Part shown: one piece after another, positions 7,842 through 16,701 of the stretch
Numbering within the stretch: position 1 is the first letter of the stretch
How the letters are laid out: every line of letters starts with the position of its first letter
Assembly: GCA_900765975.1 (NCBI GenBank)
Contig: CAAFTS010000055.1
Coordinates: forward strand, 1-18,501
DNA length: 18,501 nt
Origin: Lachnospiraceae bacterium
GTDB taxonomy: Bacteria > Bacillota > Clostridia > Lachnospirales > Lachnospiraceae
Direction: 5' to 3'
Program-made: the position numbers and the translations under genes
The notes under the pieces: model-generated
What the model saw: only the letters and a program-made list of their open reading frames with translations
Databases searched by the model: none
Told to the model about the DNA's origin: nothing

Positions 7842-8687
7842 ATGAATATGGAAAAAAATAGACAACTAAAGTTAACACCGGGATATCTTCTCATGGGAGT
7901 ATGGTGTTTGTTTACATTTGTTGTTGTAGGCTGGGTAGTTCTTGCATCATTTTCGACGACAAAAGATATTTTTAATGGTACGATGCTGGAATTTAACAAC
8001 ACAGTTGGATTTGAAAATTATAAAAATGCATTATTCGCACATAATGTAGCAGCATATTTTTTGAATTCAGTTTTGTATACCAGTTTTGCGTGTGTAGGCT
8101 CCATACTGGTTGGAGCGCCGGCAGCGTATGCATTGGCAAAGTTTAAATTTAGAGGAAATAAGCTGCTGTTAAATTTGTTTGTAATTGGGATGAGTGTTCC
8201 GATGATCATGGTAATTTTACCGCTGTATTCTAATATTTCCAAACTGGGGCTGACCAATAACAGGCTTGTTATTATCCTTTTGTATATTTGTATGGCAGTA
8301 CCGTTTACAGTATTTTTCCTGTACAGCTTTTTTAAATCATTGCCGACGGATTTTGTTGAGGCGGCAGCCATTGATGGTTGTGGACCGGTAAAAACATTTT
8401 GGAAAATTATGTTTCCTCTGGCACAGCCGGGAATTGTGACAGTTTTAATCTTTAATTTTATTACAATCTGGAATGAGTATTTCCTGGCATATATATTGAT
8501 CAGTGATGCCAAGATCAAACCGGTAGCTGTAGGATTGTATTCTATGGTTCAGTCTATGAAGTATTCCGGTGACTGGGCGGGAATGTTTGCGGCAGTTGTG
8601 ATTGTATTTTTACCTACATTTTTAATTTACTTATTCTTGTCTGATAAGGTAATCGCAGGTATTACCGGTGGCGGAGTAAAAGGTTAA
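7842..8687 (+). CDS. Sugar ABC transporter permease, MalG/UgpE type
   Basis: This is the second CUT1 permease, 281 residues long, with about six membrane segments and the EAA motif EAAAIDGCGPVKTF beginning at Glu173. The LAQPGI sequence that follows is characteristic of MalG-type proteins. AAGGAG (7829-7834) lies 7 bases before the chosen ATG. A second ATG two codons on is less well spaced. It begins 17 bases after the first permease stops, which fits a stoichiometric pair. Energy is probably supplied by a shared MsmX/MsmK-type ATPase encoded elsewhere, as is common for CUT1 importers in Firmicutes. Confidence 0.93.
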   Translation: MNMEKNRQLKLTPGYLLMGVWCLFTFVVVGWVVLASFSTTKDIFNGTMLEFNNTVGFENYKNALFAHNVAAYFLNSVLYTSFACVGSILVGAPAAYALAKFKFRGNKLLLNLFVIGMSVPMIMVILPLYSNISKLGLTNNRLVIILLYICMAVPFTVFFLYSFFKSLPTDFVEAAAIDGCGPVKTFWKIMFPLAQPGIVTVLIFNFITIWNEYFLAYILISDAKIKPVAVGLYSMVQSMKYSGDWAGMFAAVVIVFLPTFLIYLFLSDKVIAGITGGGVKG

Positions 8688-8707
8688 GTGAGAAAGGATT
8701 CTGAAAA

Positions 8708-10726
8708 ATGAGTATTAGAGTATCAACAATGGAAATCGAGGGAAATATTTCTCTCAAAGAAAATCAACTTCCGAGATTTCGGGCAAAACAACAGGATCGT
8801 GTGTTAGATGGAAGTGGTTTATTAGAGAAAGAAAAAGAAAAATATGCTTATCAGACCGGGGAACGAGTGCTGCCGTATCTGGTACAGGATGTGTACACAA
8901 GAGAGCGGAAATTAGAAGTCGTGAAAACAATAGAACTTGAAAATAAGCATTTGAAAGCGACTTTCCTGCCGGAATATGGAATGAGATTGTACTCTTTATA
9001 CAGTAAGGATGAGCAAAGAGAACTGCTGTTTCGAAATTCGGTGTTGCATTTTGCAAATCTGGCAATACGTGATGCCTGGTTTGCGGGAGGGATTGAATGG
9101 AATATTGGGCAGATTGGTCATACGTTTACGACATGTGACCATGTCTATGCCGCAATCTGTAAAAATCAGAGTGGAGAAGAATTTCTCAGATGCTATGAAT
9201 ATGAGCGCTGTAAGGGAATCTATTGGCAGATTGATTTTTATCTAGAAGATGAGGCGGAGCAAATTGCCGTTTATGTTCGGTTTATCAATCCAAAATCAGA
9301 GCCGGTACCGTTTTATTGGTGGACGAATGTTGCGATTCCGGAAGAAAAAAATGTGCGGATTTTTTCGGGGAATCCAGAAGTGATTTATATTAATCCATCT
9401 TCGAATGAAGCGGTAGATGCAATCAAAGGCATGAGTCATGGTACGATGCCGCATTTGGGATCTTTGCCGAATGGAGATGCATCGTATCCTCAGAATTTTC
9501 GATTTTCTTCTGAGTATTTCTTCCAGAATGAAGCAGATGCGGAACAAACATGGGAAGCGGCAGTCTATGATGATGGAACGACCTTTTTTGAACGTTCATC
9601 AGAACGACTGCAGTACCGGAAAATGTTTTGCTGGGGAGTTCATCTGGGCGGTCAGCATTGGAAGGATTTTTTGTCTGATCCTGAGAAAGGAAATTATGTG
9701 GAACTCCAGGCGGGGTTAACACCAACACAGGTACATGGCATGGATATTCCTGCAAACACGACTTGGGATTTTGTACAAGTATTTGGAAGTACAAAGATGG
9801 ATCCGAAAATGGCAAATGATGAATGGAACAGAGCAAGAGATTATGTGGATCAACAGGTGAAAAATCAGGTGGATCACATAGAAATCGAGAGGCTGTTAGA
9901 AAAATATCGGAAAAATGCGGATTGTGATGTGTGTGAGTTTTTGCATCTGGGAAGTGGTTTTGGCGCCGTAGAAGAATTAAGAAATCCCGGTGCTACACCT
10001 GCCGGATATAGATTCCCGCAGGCTGCTATCGGGAAAAAGGAAGCAATGTGGGTAGAATTGTTAAGGAAACACAAAATCGAGGATCAGCAACTGTTTGATT
10101 TCCCATTGTCATATATGGTAGATACCAGATATGAAGGCTATTTAAAAGAGGCGGCAGAGCAGGGTGGATATACCGCTAAGAATCTATATGGTGTGATGTG
10201 TTTTGAAGATACACGTTTTGAAGAGGGAATCGAGTGGTTTAAAAAATCTGTTGAGGTAAAGGAAAATCCACTTGCATATCGTAATTTATTTTATGCTTAT
10301 AAAGATTTAGACGAAGAACAGGCAATCGCATATATGGAAAAAGCACTTTCTATGTTTGGGGATGAGCCGGAACGTGAATATGTAGAAGAATATACCGGGT
10401 ATTTGTCAGAACATAAGCAGTATCATAAATTATGGAAATATTATTGGGAACTTTCAAGAGTATTACAGGAAAATGAACGCGTGATTTTGAATGTGATCCC
10501 GGCAGCTGTAGCTGTGAAGGATTGTGATTTCTTAGAAGAGCAGTTCCAAAAGGAATTTGTTCATATAAGAGAAGGGGAACGTGCCTTTACGGAATGTTAT
10601 TTTGCATATCAGGCATTGAAAGAGGCGAGAGAAACGGGAGTCGAGTATACGGAAGAATTGGTTCGGAAGTATGTGGCGTTAAATCAAGTTCCAAGAAATA
10701 TAGATTTCAGACAAAGTGAAATTTAA
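8708..10726 (+). CDS. DUF5107 protein with C-terminal TPR-like repeats
   Basis: This 672-residue protein has no signal peptide and should be cytoplasmic. Residues about 40-370 match my knowledge of DUF5107, a domain with a galactose-mutarotase-like beta-sandwich. The marks are LPEYGMRLYSLYSK, the run WFAGGIEWNIG (124-134) and the GH-TTCDHVYAA stretch after it. The C-terminal part (about 450-650) is helical and resembles TPR repeats (for example NLYGVMCFEDTRFEEGIEWF and NPLAYRNLFYAYKDL). The biochemical role of such proteins is not known to me, though they often sit beside sugar transporters. AAAGG (8693-8697) precedes the ATG, and the gene starts 20 bases after the second permease. The conserved Glu130 and His residues around the WNIG run could form an active site for sugar processing, but this is a guess. 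Confidence 0.82.
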   Translation: MSIRVSTMEIEGNISLKENQLPRFRAKQQDRVLDGSGLLEKEKEKYAYQTGERVLPYLVQDVYTRERKLEVVKTIELENKHLKATFLPEYGMRLYSLYSKDEQRELLFRNSVLHFANLAIRDAWFAGGIEWNIGQIGHTFTTCDHVYAAICKNQSGEEFLRCYEYERCKGIYWQIDFYLEDEAEQIAVYVRFINPKSEPVPFYWWTNVAIPEEKNVRIFSGNPEVIYINPSSNEAVDAIKGMSHGTMPHLGSLPNGDASYPQNFRFSSEYFFQNEADAEQTWEAAVYDDGTTFFERSSERLQYRKMFCWGVHLGGQHWKDFLSDPEKGNYVELQAGLTPTQVHGMDIPANTTWDFVQVFGSTKMDPKMANDEWNRARDYVDQQVKNQVDHIEIERLLEKYRKNADCDVCEFLHLGSGFGAVEELRNPGATPAGYRFPQAAIGKKEAMWVELLRKHKIEDQQLFDFPLSYMVDTRYEGYLKEAAEQGGYTAKNLYGVMCFEDTRFEEGIEWFKKSVEVKENPLAYRNLFYAYKDLDEEQAIAYMEKALSMFGDEPEREYVEEYTGYLSEHKQYHKLWKYYWELSRVLQENERVILNVIPAAVAVKDCDFLEEQFQKEFVHIREGERAFTECYFAYQALKEARETGVEYTEELVRKYVALNQVPRNIDFRQSEI

Positions 10727-10775
10727 GCATTTTTAAAGGAGACGAAAAAAGACAGGATCTTTGGAGGAAAAGACA

Positions 10776-12788
10776 ATGAATAAACCGGTGTTGGTGATTA
10801 TGGCAGCAGGAATGGGGAGTCGTTACGGTGGATTGAAACAGATTGATCCGATTGACGAGCAGGGACATATTATTATGGACTTTTCTATTTATGATGCCAA
10901 GAGAGCAGGATTTGAGAAAGTCGTCTTTTTGATCAAAAAGGAAGATGAGGAAGAATTTCGAGAAGTCATCGGAAATCGGATGGCAGAGTATATGGAGGTT
11001 GCCTATGCATATCAGGATCTGAATAATCTGCCGGAAGGATTTCAGGTTCCGGAGGGGAGAGTGAAACCCTGGGGAACTGCACATGCAGTGCTGAGCTGTA
11101 TGGATGTGATCGATGGACCGTTTGCAGTGATCAATGCGGATGATTATTATGGCAGAGATGCATTTCAGAAAATCTATGATTTTCTGTCCACACAGGAAGA
11201 GGAAGAAGTTTACCGATTCACGATGGTAGGCTATGAATTGAAGAATACATTGACAGAGAACGGTCATGTGGCACGTGGAGTCTGTACGCTGGATGATCAT
11301 GGAAATCTGGCAGAAGTGACAGAGCGGACGCATATTGAAAAAAGAGGAAATCAGGCATTTTATACAGAGGACGAAGGCAAAACCTGGGAGGAACTTCCGA
11401 TGGATGCCATTGTATCGATGAATATGTGGGGATTTTCCAAAGGATTTTTGAAGGAAATCAAGGATGGATTTGCAGAATTTCTGGAACAGGGATTGAAACA
11501 GAATCCACTGAAATGTGAGTATTTTCTCCCTTCAGTAGTGAGTAAACTGCTGGAAGAAGGGCGGGCGGTTGTTTCCGTACTGACTTCGAAGGATAAGTGG
11601 TATGGGGTGACTTATAAGGAAGACAAGCAGACAGTGGTAGATGCCATTCAGAAGATGAAGGAGGAAGGCATTTACACAGAAACGGTGTGGGGAGATCACG
11701 GAGAAGCGATACTGCACTTTCAACTGGATGGTCTGGTCATGAAAAATATCCGCTATGGAAATGGTCATATCAACGATACGTTTCTTGTAACACTGAAGAA
11801 AAAAGATGGAACAATGAAACGCGTTATTTTGCAGCGGATGAATAAGAATATTTTTACAAAGCCGGAAGAACTGATGGAAAATATCGAAGGCGTTACTTCT
11901 TTTCTGCAGAAGAAAATTGCGGAAAACGGAGGCAATCCGGAGCGTGAGACGTTGAATATCATTCCTGCGAAAGAGGGCTCTTCCTATTATGTGGACAATC
12001 AGGGAGAATACTGGAGATGCTATAAATTCATTGAGGATGCAACCAGTTATGAGCAGGTAGAAAGCCCAGAGGATTTCTATCAGAGCGCAGTTGCATTTGG
12101 AAATTTCCAGAGATTGTTAGCAGAATATCCAGCAGAGACTCTGCATGAGACGATTCCCGGATTTCACGATACGAAGGCAAGATTTCAGGTATTTTTGAAG
12201 GCAGTGGAAGAAGATGTCTGCGGACGGGCGGCGTCTGTGCAGAAAGAAATCCAGTTTGTGCGGGATCATGAAGAGGTGGCAAATGTATTTGGCGACATGC
12301 TGGCAAAAGGAGAACTGCCGCTTAGAGTAACTCATAATGATACGAAATTGAATAATATTATGATTGATCATGAAACACGAAAAGGAATCTGTGTCATTGA
12401 TTTGGACACAGTGATGCCGGGACTTGCCATGAATGATTTTGGAGATTCTATACGGTTTGGCGCCAGTACGGCTGTTGAGGATGAACCGGATCTGGAGAAA
12501 GTCTGGTGTGACATGGAGTTATTCGAGAGTTATGCAAAGGGCTTTATCGAAGGTTGCGGCGGCAAATTAACGGCAAGGGAAATCGAGTTGCTGCCAATGG
12601 GAGCTAAGGTGATGACTTTTGAGTGTGGAATGCGTTTCCTGACGGATTATTTACAGGGAGATACATACTTTAAGATTCACAGAGAGCATCACAATCTGGA
12701 CCGGTGTCGTACACAGTTCAAATTGGTAGCGGATATGGAAAAGAAATGGGAGACAATGGAAAAAATTGTAAAAAAATACAATCAATAG
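10776..12788 (+). CDS. Fusion of sugar-1-phosphate nucleotidyltransferase and NahK-like N-acetylhexosamine 1-kinase
   Basis: This 670-residue protein carries two enzymes. Residues 1-270 are a nucleotidyltransferase, with the nucleotide-binding MAAGMGSRYGGLKQ (9-22) and the metal-binding INADDYYG. Residues about 310-660 are an APH-fold kinase like NahK, which phosphorylates GlcNAc or GalNAc at C1. Its marks are GNGHINDTF (328-336), the catalytic loop THNDTKLNN with Asp522 and Asn526, and the metal-binding IDLDT with Asp542 and Asp544, then NDFGDSIRFG. Together they could convert a free N-acetylhexosamine to HexNAc-1-phosphate and then UDP-HexNAc, though the sugar specificity of the first half is inferred. 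The bifidobacterial pathway uses separate proteins for these steps. I chose ATG 10776 because GGAGG (10763-10767) lies 8 bases upstream. A TTG start at 10761 would overlap that site. Confidence 0.88.
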   Translation: MNKPVLVIMAAGMGSRYGGLKQIDPIDEQGHIIMDFSIYDAKRAGFEKVVFLIKKEDEEEFREVIGNRMAEYMEVAYAYQDLNNLPEGFQVPEGRVKPWGTAHAVLSCMDVIDGPFAVINADDYYGRDAFQKIYDFLSTQEEEEVYRFTMVGYELKNTLTENGHVARGVCTLDDHGNLAEVTERTHIEKRGNQAFYTEDEGKTWEELPMDAIVSMNMWGFSKGFLKEIKDGFAEFLEQGLKQNPLKCEYFLPSVVSKLLEEGRAVVSVLTSKDKWYGVTYKEDKQTVVDAIQKMKEEGIYTETVWGDHGEAILHFQLDGLVMKNIRYGNGHINDTFLVTLKKKDGTMKRVILQRMNKNIFTKPEELMENIEGVTSFLQKKIAENGGNPERETLNIIPAKEGSSYYVDNQGEYWRCYKFIEDATSYEQVESPEDFYQSAVAFGNFQRLLAEYPAETLHETIPGFHDTKARFQVFLKAVEEDVCGRAASVQKEIQFVRDHEEVANVFGDMLAKGELPLRVTHNDTKLNNIMIDHETRKGICVIDLDTVMPGLAMNDFGDSIRFGASTAVEDEPDLEKVWCDMELFESYAKGFIEGCGGKLTAREIELLPMGAKVMTFECGMRFLTDYLQGDTYFKIHREHHNLDRCRTQFKLVADMEKKWETMEKIVKKYNQ

Positions 12789-12809
12789 AAAAAGTACAGA
12801 GGTAGAGGA

Positions 12810-15800
12810 ATGAAAAGGATACTTGCAAGTTTATTGGCAATGTGTATGTTACTGGGGATGTGTTCAGGGATTGCAGTGGCAAAAGATTCGGAAAGTCTTT
12901 TATGTTGGACAGCAGATGGAATCAAGCGTTATATGCAGTCAGAAAATCCACCGGAAGTAAAAGAAAATAATATTGAATTGGCGGCAGCCAGAAATGATTA
13001 TGAGAGCGGACAGATTGTTGTACGAAGTGATGCACAAGAGTTGGACGTTCAGTCTGTTGAGTTTTCAGACTTAGTCAATGAAAATGGAATGATTTCAAAA
13101 GAAAATTGTAGTTATCATTTTGCACTTTATGAGTTGAATATTCCTACAAATGATGGAGGCCAGCATGATTTTGGAACTGCAGGACAGCCGTTATACCAAA
13201 AAAGTGAAATGTGTGATCCTCTTTCCAATGCTCAATCCATTCATGTGGAAAAAGGGAAAAATCAGCCGATCTATGTAAAAGTATATGTGCCGGAGCAAAC
13301 AGTTCCGGGAACTTATAATGGATTTGCAACAGTAAAAACATCATTGGGAGACGTGAAAGTTCCTATCAGCATAGAAGTATTTTCCGCAGTGATTCCAGAA
13401 TTAAAAGATGCAAAGTTTACATATTTTAACTGGATGACAGATATTGCACAAGGATATTACACAGCGTGGAATGCATTTACGACATATTATGATATTCAAG
13501 ATGTGAAAGCAGATGGAAGTGATTTTACACCGGAATTTTATGAAGTCTTAGATAACTGGGGTCAAATAGTTACCGAGCATCGTCAAAATATGGTGATGAT
13601 CTCTACAACAGCTTTATTAGATGCGGCAAATAGTAAAGTAGATGAAGCGGGAAAATATACCTTTGACTGGACGTTATTTGATAAATATGTGGATGCATGG
13701 CTGCGATATGGAATCACTCGATTCACAGGAATTCATTATGGATATCACAACAAAGATGTAATGCTGGAACGAGATCGGGATGGAAATGCTGTATTTGTAT
13801 GGAAACCTTATACGGATCAGACGGTAGGTTATGATATGAATAAGGATCAGTGGTATCGTCAATATCTTTCTGCTTTGGCACAGCATCTGGAGGAGTTTGA
13901 TATTACAAAATATCCACAGTTTGCCGGAACAGAAAATCAGACTTTGTTTGATATTTGGTGTCAGCATTTGTATGATGAACCGACAAATACAAGATTATGG
14001 GAATACTATGCAAAAGTAACAGATCAATATCTAGTTAATTCACAGGGAAAACAAGTGAAAATATTAGATGCAGATATGACAGGCGCTACTCAGGGAAAGC
14101 CGTATGTAGATTATCTGGATATTCATGTTCCGCAGGAAGGCTTTGTTCCGGGAAAAGAGAATTTTTACCAAAATGAAATGAGCTCCGGCAAAGAATTTTG
14201 GACGTATGTTTGTATTGGACCAGGAAAACCATGGCTAAATCGTTTTGTAAACCAGCCGGACACAACATATCCATTATTGTTCTGGTATAATGCACAGGTA
14301 AAAGCAAACGGATATTTGCACTGGGGAATGAATGTATGGAATGTGGGACCTTTTGCAGATGGAGACAGCTATATGGTGTATCCGGATAAAGAAGGGAAAA
14401 CATTGATGAAATCCATCCGATATGAAGCACAGCGTGATGGTGTGGAAGATTGGGAGCTGGCACAGCTTGCAAGAAATACCAATGATGAGATGACACAACA
14501 GCTTTTGAATATGTCTGTTACACATCCAAATGGAGCCTATGTAAAAAATATTGATGAATATAGACAGATGCGCTATGCATTGTTACAGTTAGCAAGCGGA
14601 ACAACCCCGGAGAAACTTCCGGAAATTGATAGTGGTGCGATGGTTGCTCCGGAAGCGCCGGCAGGAGCATATTATGTGGATAATTTGGATTCCAGGATTG
14701 TTTATACAGGAATGGAAGTATATCAGCATTCCAGCGAAACAGAGTCTTATAAAAAATCGGTACATTTCCAGAATTATAAGGGAGAAATGGGAACCGAAGG
14801 CGGAAGTGCAGAATTAGCATTTACCGGAACCGGTATCGAATTTATGTCTGAACAAAGAAGCAACAAAGGCGATATCAAAGTACAGCTCTATGATGCAAAA
14901 AATGATTTGATCGAAGAAAAGGTGGTAAGCTGTCTTGCCAATGATGTAAAACCGTTTTATATTGCATACAGCAAAACGGGACTGCCATACGGAGATTATA
15001 AAATTAAGCTGACAAATATTCGAACAGAGAACGGAATGGATCAAACTCAGTTCTTAGTAGATGCCTTTATTGTACATACGATGAGGGAAGACGGAACAAG
15101 TGATGTATGTAAGATCAAAACAAGTAAACCGATGAATGGAATCTTGAAAGTTTTGGTAAATGGAAAAGAAATTATATCAGGTGATTCTGTAGATTTTGGT
15201 GAGAATGTTGATATTATTACGATTCCAAATGCAGGGTATTATTGCAAAAATTTAAATATCAATGGAGCACCGGTAGGAATTTATGGAGATCATTATACAA
15301 TCAAGAAGATTGATAAGGATGTCGTGATTGGAGCATCTTTCCATGAGATTAAGGGCGAGTATGAGCCGGCTGAAAATTTAGCACTTCAAAAGCCAGTGAC
15401 TGCAAGCGGTCTGGATACTGTTAATGGATATACAATAGAAGGTGCAGTGGATGGAGTTAAGAATGGTGATGCAGATAAAAAGCATAAATGGTCAAGTAAT
15501 CAGAATGCATATACCGAAGATTCCTGGCTGACGGTGGATTTAGAAAATGTATATATGATTAACAAAGTAGCACTGTCCTGGGTAGCAGACGCAACGTATG
15601 CACCTGCAAAATATATGATTCAGGTGTCTGAGACAGGAGAGGAGAATAGTTTTCAAACAGTCTTCCAGCAGAATGAAAAAATCTCAGGGGAAGATAATGT
15701 CCATATTTTTGAACCTGTAAAAGCAAAATTTGTGAGACTCTATGTTCCGAAAGATCCGAATGCAACATGGAATGCATACGAATTCAATGAGTTAGAAGTG

Positions 15801-16544
15801 TATGAATATAGAACAAGTATGAATGATAAAAGTCATTTACAGGCTGAAATTGAGAAAGCAAAAGAATTAGTAGAAAGCCAGTATACAGAAGAGAGCTGGG
15901 CAAAGATGCAGGCTGCTTTAGATGAAGCGATTCTTTGTGAATTGGATTTTTATGCAACTGTAGAAGAAATCCAGCAGGCTGCTGATCAGTTGGAGAAAGC
16001 AATTTCACAGTTGGAAGTGGTTCCTGAAACATACCATATTTCATTACAGGTTAATGAAGAGAAAATGGGAAAAGTATCGATCGAACCAGATCAGGAAACA
16101 TATACAGAAGGAACTAAAGTTGTTGTTTCTGCAGTTCCAAGTTCTGAAGAGTATGAGTTTGTAAGATGGCTGGAAGTCTCTGAAGTGGATGGTAAGGAAA
16201 CAGTAGTACCGATTCAGGGAGCAACAGCAAAGTATGAATTTGTAGTACAAAAAGATTGTATATTACGTGCGGAATTCAGAGAAGTAGAGAATCATACAGA
16301 TAATCCACCAAATCAGGGTGGTACGGATGAAAATACGGATTCTGGAAATTCGGGAAATGGAAATACGAATCCTGGAAATTCGGAAGGTGGAAATTCAGAA
16401 AACGGAAAGCCGAATGAATCTCAAGAACATGCAGTTCAGACCGGAGACCAGACAAATGTGGGACTTTGGATAACGTTATTGGGATGCTTTATGACCATAG
16501 GAGTAAGTATTCTGGGCATTAGAAGAAAAAATATTTTGAAATAA
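12810..16544 (+). CDS. Surface-anchored GH123/DUF4091-like hydrolase with CBM32, FIVAR and InlB-type repeat
   Basis: This 1244-residue secreted protein has a signal peptide (cleavage near residue 25, after AVA). A beta-sandwich (about 30-200) precedes a DUF4091/GH123-type barrel (about 200-600). In QHLYDEPTNTRLW the adjacent Asp389-Glu390 matches the Asp-Glu pair that GH123 beta-N-acetylgalactosaminidases use for substrate-assisted catalysis. Then come a further beta-sandwich module (about 621-756), a small domain (to about 850), a discoidin-type CBM32 (854-1001, NLALQKPVTASG...KFVRLYV), one FIVAR module (1010-1070), an InlB-like repeat (1074-1157), a Gly/Asn-rich linker, and VQTGD (1209-1213) with membrane segment and RRKN tail. 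It probably removes beta-GalNAc or a related sugar from host glycans. DUF4091 proteins may have other activities. Two AGAGG sites precede the ATG. It follows the fusion enzyme gene by 21 bases and closes the operon. Confidence 0.85.
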   Translation: MKRILASLLAMCMLLGMCSGIAVAKDSESLLCWTADGIKRYMQSENPPEVKENNIELAAARNDYESGQIVVRSDAQELDVQSVEFSDLVNENGMISKENCSYHFALYELNIPTNDGGQHDFGTAGQPLYQKSEMCDPLSNAQSIHVEKGKNQPIYVKVYVPEQTVPGTYNGFATVKTSLGDVKVPISIEVFSAVIPELKDAKFTYFNWMTDIAQGYYTAWNAFTTYYDIQDVKADGSDFTPEFYEVLDNWGQIVTEHRQNMVMISTTALLDAANSKVDEAGKYTFDWTLFDKYVDAWLRYGITRFTGIHYGYHNKDVMLERDRDGNAVFVWKPYTDQTVGYDMNKDQWYRQYLSALAQHLEEFDITKYPQFAGTENQTLFDIWCQHLYDEPTNTRLWEYYAKVTDQYLVNSQGKQVKILDADMTGATQGKPYVDYLDIHVPQEGFVPGKENFYQNEMSSGKEFWTYVCIGPGKPWLNRFVNQPDTTYPLLFWYNAQVKANGYLHWGMNVWNVGPFADGDSYMVYPDKEGKTLMKSIRYEAQRDGVEDWELAQLARNTNDEMTQQLLNMSVTHPNGAYVKNIDEYRQMRYALLQLASGTTPEKLPEIDSGAMVAPEAPAGAYYVDNLDSRIVYTGMEVYQHSSETESYKKSVHFQNYKGEMGTEGGSAELAFTGTGIEFMSEQRSNKGDIKVQLYDAKNDLIEEKVVSCLANDVKPFYIAYSKTGLPYGDYKIKLTNIRTENGMDQTQFLVDAFIVHTMREDGTSDVCKIKTSKPMNGILKVLVNGKEIISGDSVDFGENVDIITIPNAGYYCKNLNINGAPVGIYGDHYTIKKIDKDVVIGASFHEIKGEYEPAENLALQKPVTASGLDTVNGYTIEGAVDGVKNGDADKKHKWSSNQNAYTEDSWLTVDLENVYMINKVALSWVADATYAPAKYMIQVSETGEENSFQTVFQQNEKISGEDNVHIFEPVKAKFVRLYVPKDPNATWNAYEFNELEVYEYRTSMNDKSHLQAEIEKAKELVESQYTEESWAKMQAALDEAILCELDFYATVEEIQQAADQLEKAISQLEVVPETYHISLQVNEEKMGKVSIEPDQETYTEGTKVVVSAVPSSEEYEFVRWLEVSEVDGKETVVPIQGATAKYEFVVQKDCILRAEFREVENHTDNPPNQGGTDENTDSGNSGNGNTNPGNSEGGNSENGKPNESQEHAVQTGDQTNVGLWITLLGCFMTIGVSILGIRRKNILK
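16343..16410 (+). repeat. Short direct repeats coding for the Gly/Asn-rich wall linker
   Basis: TGGAAATTC occurs at 16343, 16373 and 16388, with CTGGAAATTCGG repeated exactly 30 bases apart. The units encode GNS-type residues in the linker before the sorting signal. Such coding repeats can expand or contract and change the reach of the enzyme from the wall. Confidence 0.6.
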
Positions 16545-16551
16545 AAAAAGG

Positions 16552-16598
16552 ATAAACAATGGCGGATGAAAAACAGTGATTTCTCCGCCATTGTTTAT
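16552..16598. terminator. Terminator-like hairpin after the GH123-like gene
   Basis: A perfect 15-bp stem pairs ATAAACAATGGCGGA (16552-16566) with TCCGCCATTGTTTAT (16584-16598) around a 17-base loop. The G/C core with A-rich 5' flank and U-rich 3' arm fits an intrinsic terminator that may work both ways. It starts 8 bases after the stop codon. There is no long U run after the stem on the + strand, so some read-through is possible. Confidence 0.75.
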
Positions 16599-16616
16599 AG
16601 GAGTTTAGGATGAAAC

Positions 16617-16645
16617 TTGTTTTGGGTGGACAGTTGTTTCGTGGA
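16617..16645 (+). promoter_or_regulatory. Imperfect direct repeat over the -35 region of the kinase promoter
   Basis: TTGTTTTGGGTGGA (16617-16630) is followed by TTGTTTCGTGGA (16634-16645), the same sequence but for two bases lost and one changed. The starts are 17 bases apart and the pair covers the -35 box. AraC-type response regulators paired with YesM-like kinases often bind direct repeats, so this may be an operator for the cognate regulator. That link is inferred. Confidence 0.4.
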
Positions 16646-16655
16646 ATATTATAAT
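16627..16655 (+). promoter_or_regulatory. Sigma-A promoter of the histidine kinase gene
   Basis: TGGACA (16627-16632, 5 of 6 matches to TTGACA) and a perfect TATAAT (16650-16655) are separated by the ideal 17 bases. Transcription should begin near 16662, giving a leader of about 40 bases. It lies after the terminator-like hairpin, so the kinase is likely transcribed separately from the catabolic operon. Confidence 0.75.
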
Positions 16656-16701
16656 AGAATTAAAAATGATTTGAGGTGCGGATACAAGGCAGGAGGACTT
16701 C

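Noticed and set aside
10735..10741. Second ribosome-site-like sequence AAAGGAG upstream of the fusion gene
   Set aside because: No start codon follows at a suitable distance. The GGAGG at 10763-10767 explains translation of the gene from 10776.
16561..16600. Possible mobile-element end at the perfect 15-bp inverted repeat
   Set aside because: It is a compact hairpin just after a stop codon, with no transposase or target duplication. A terminator explains it better.
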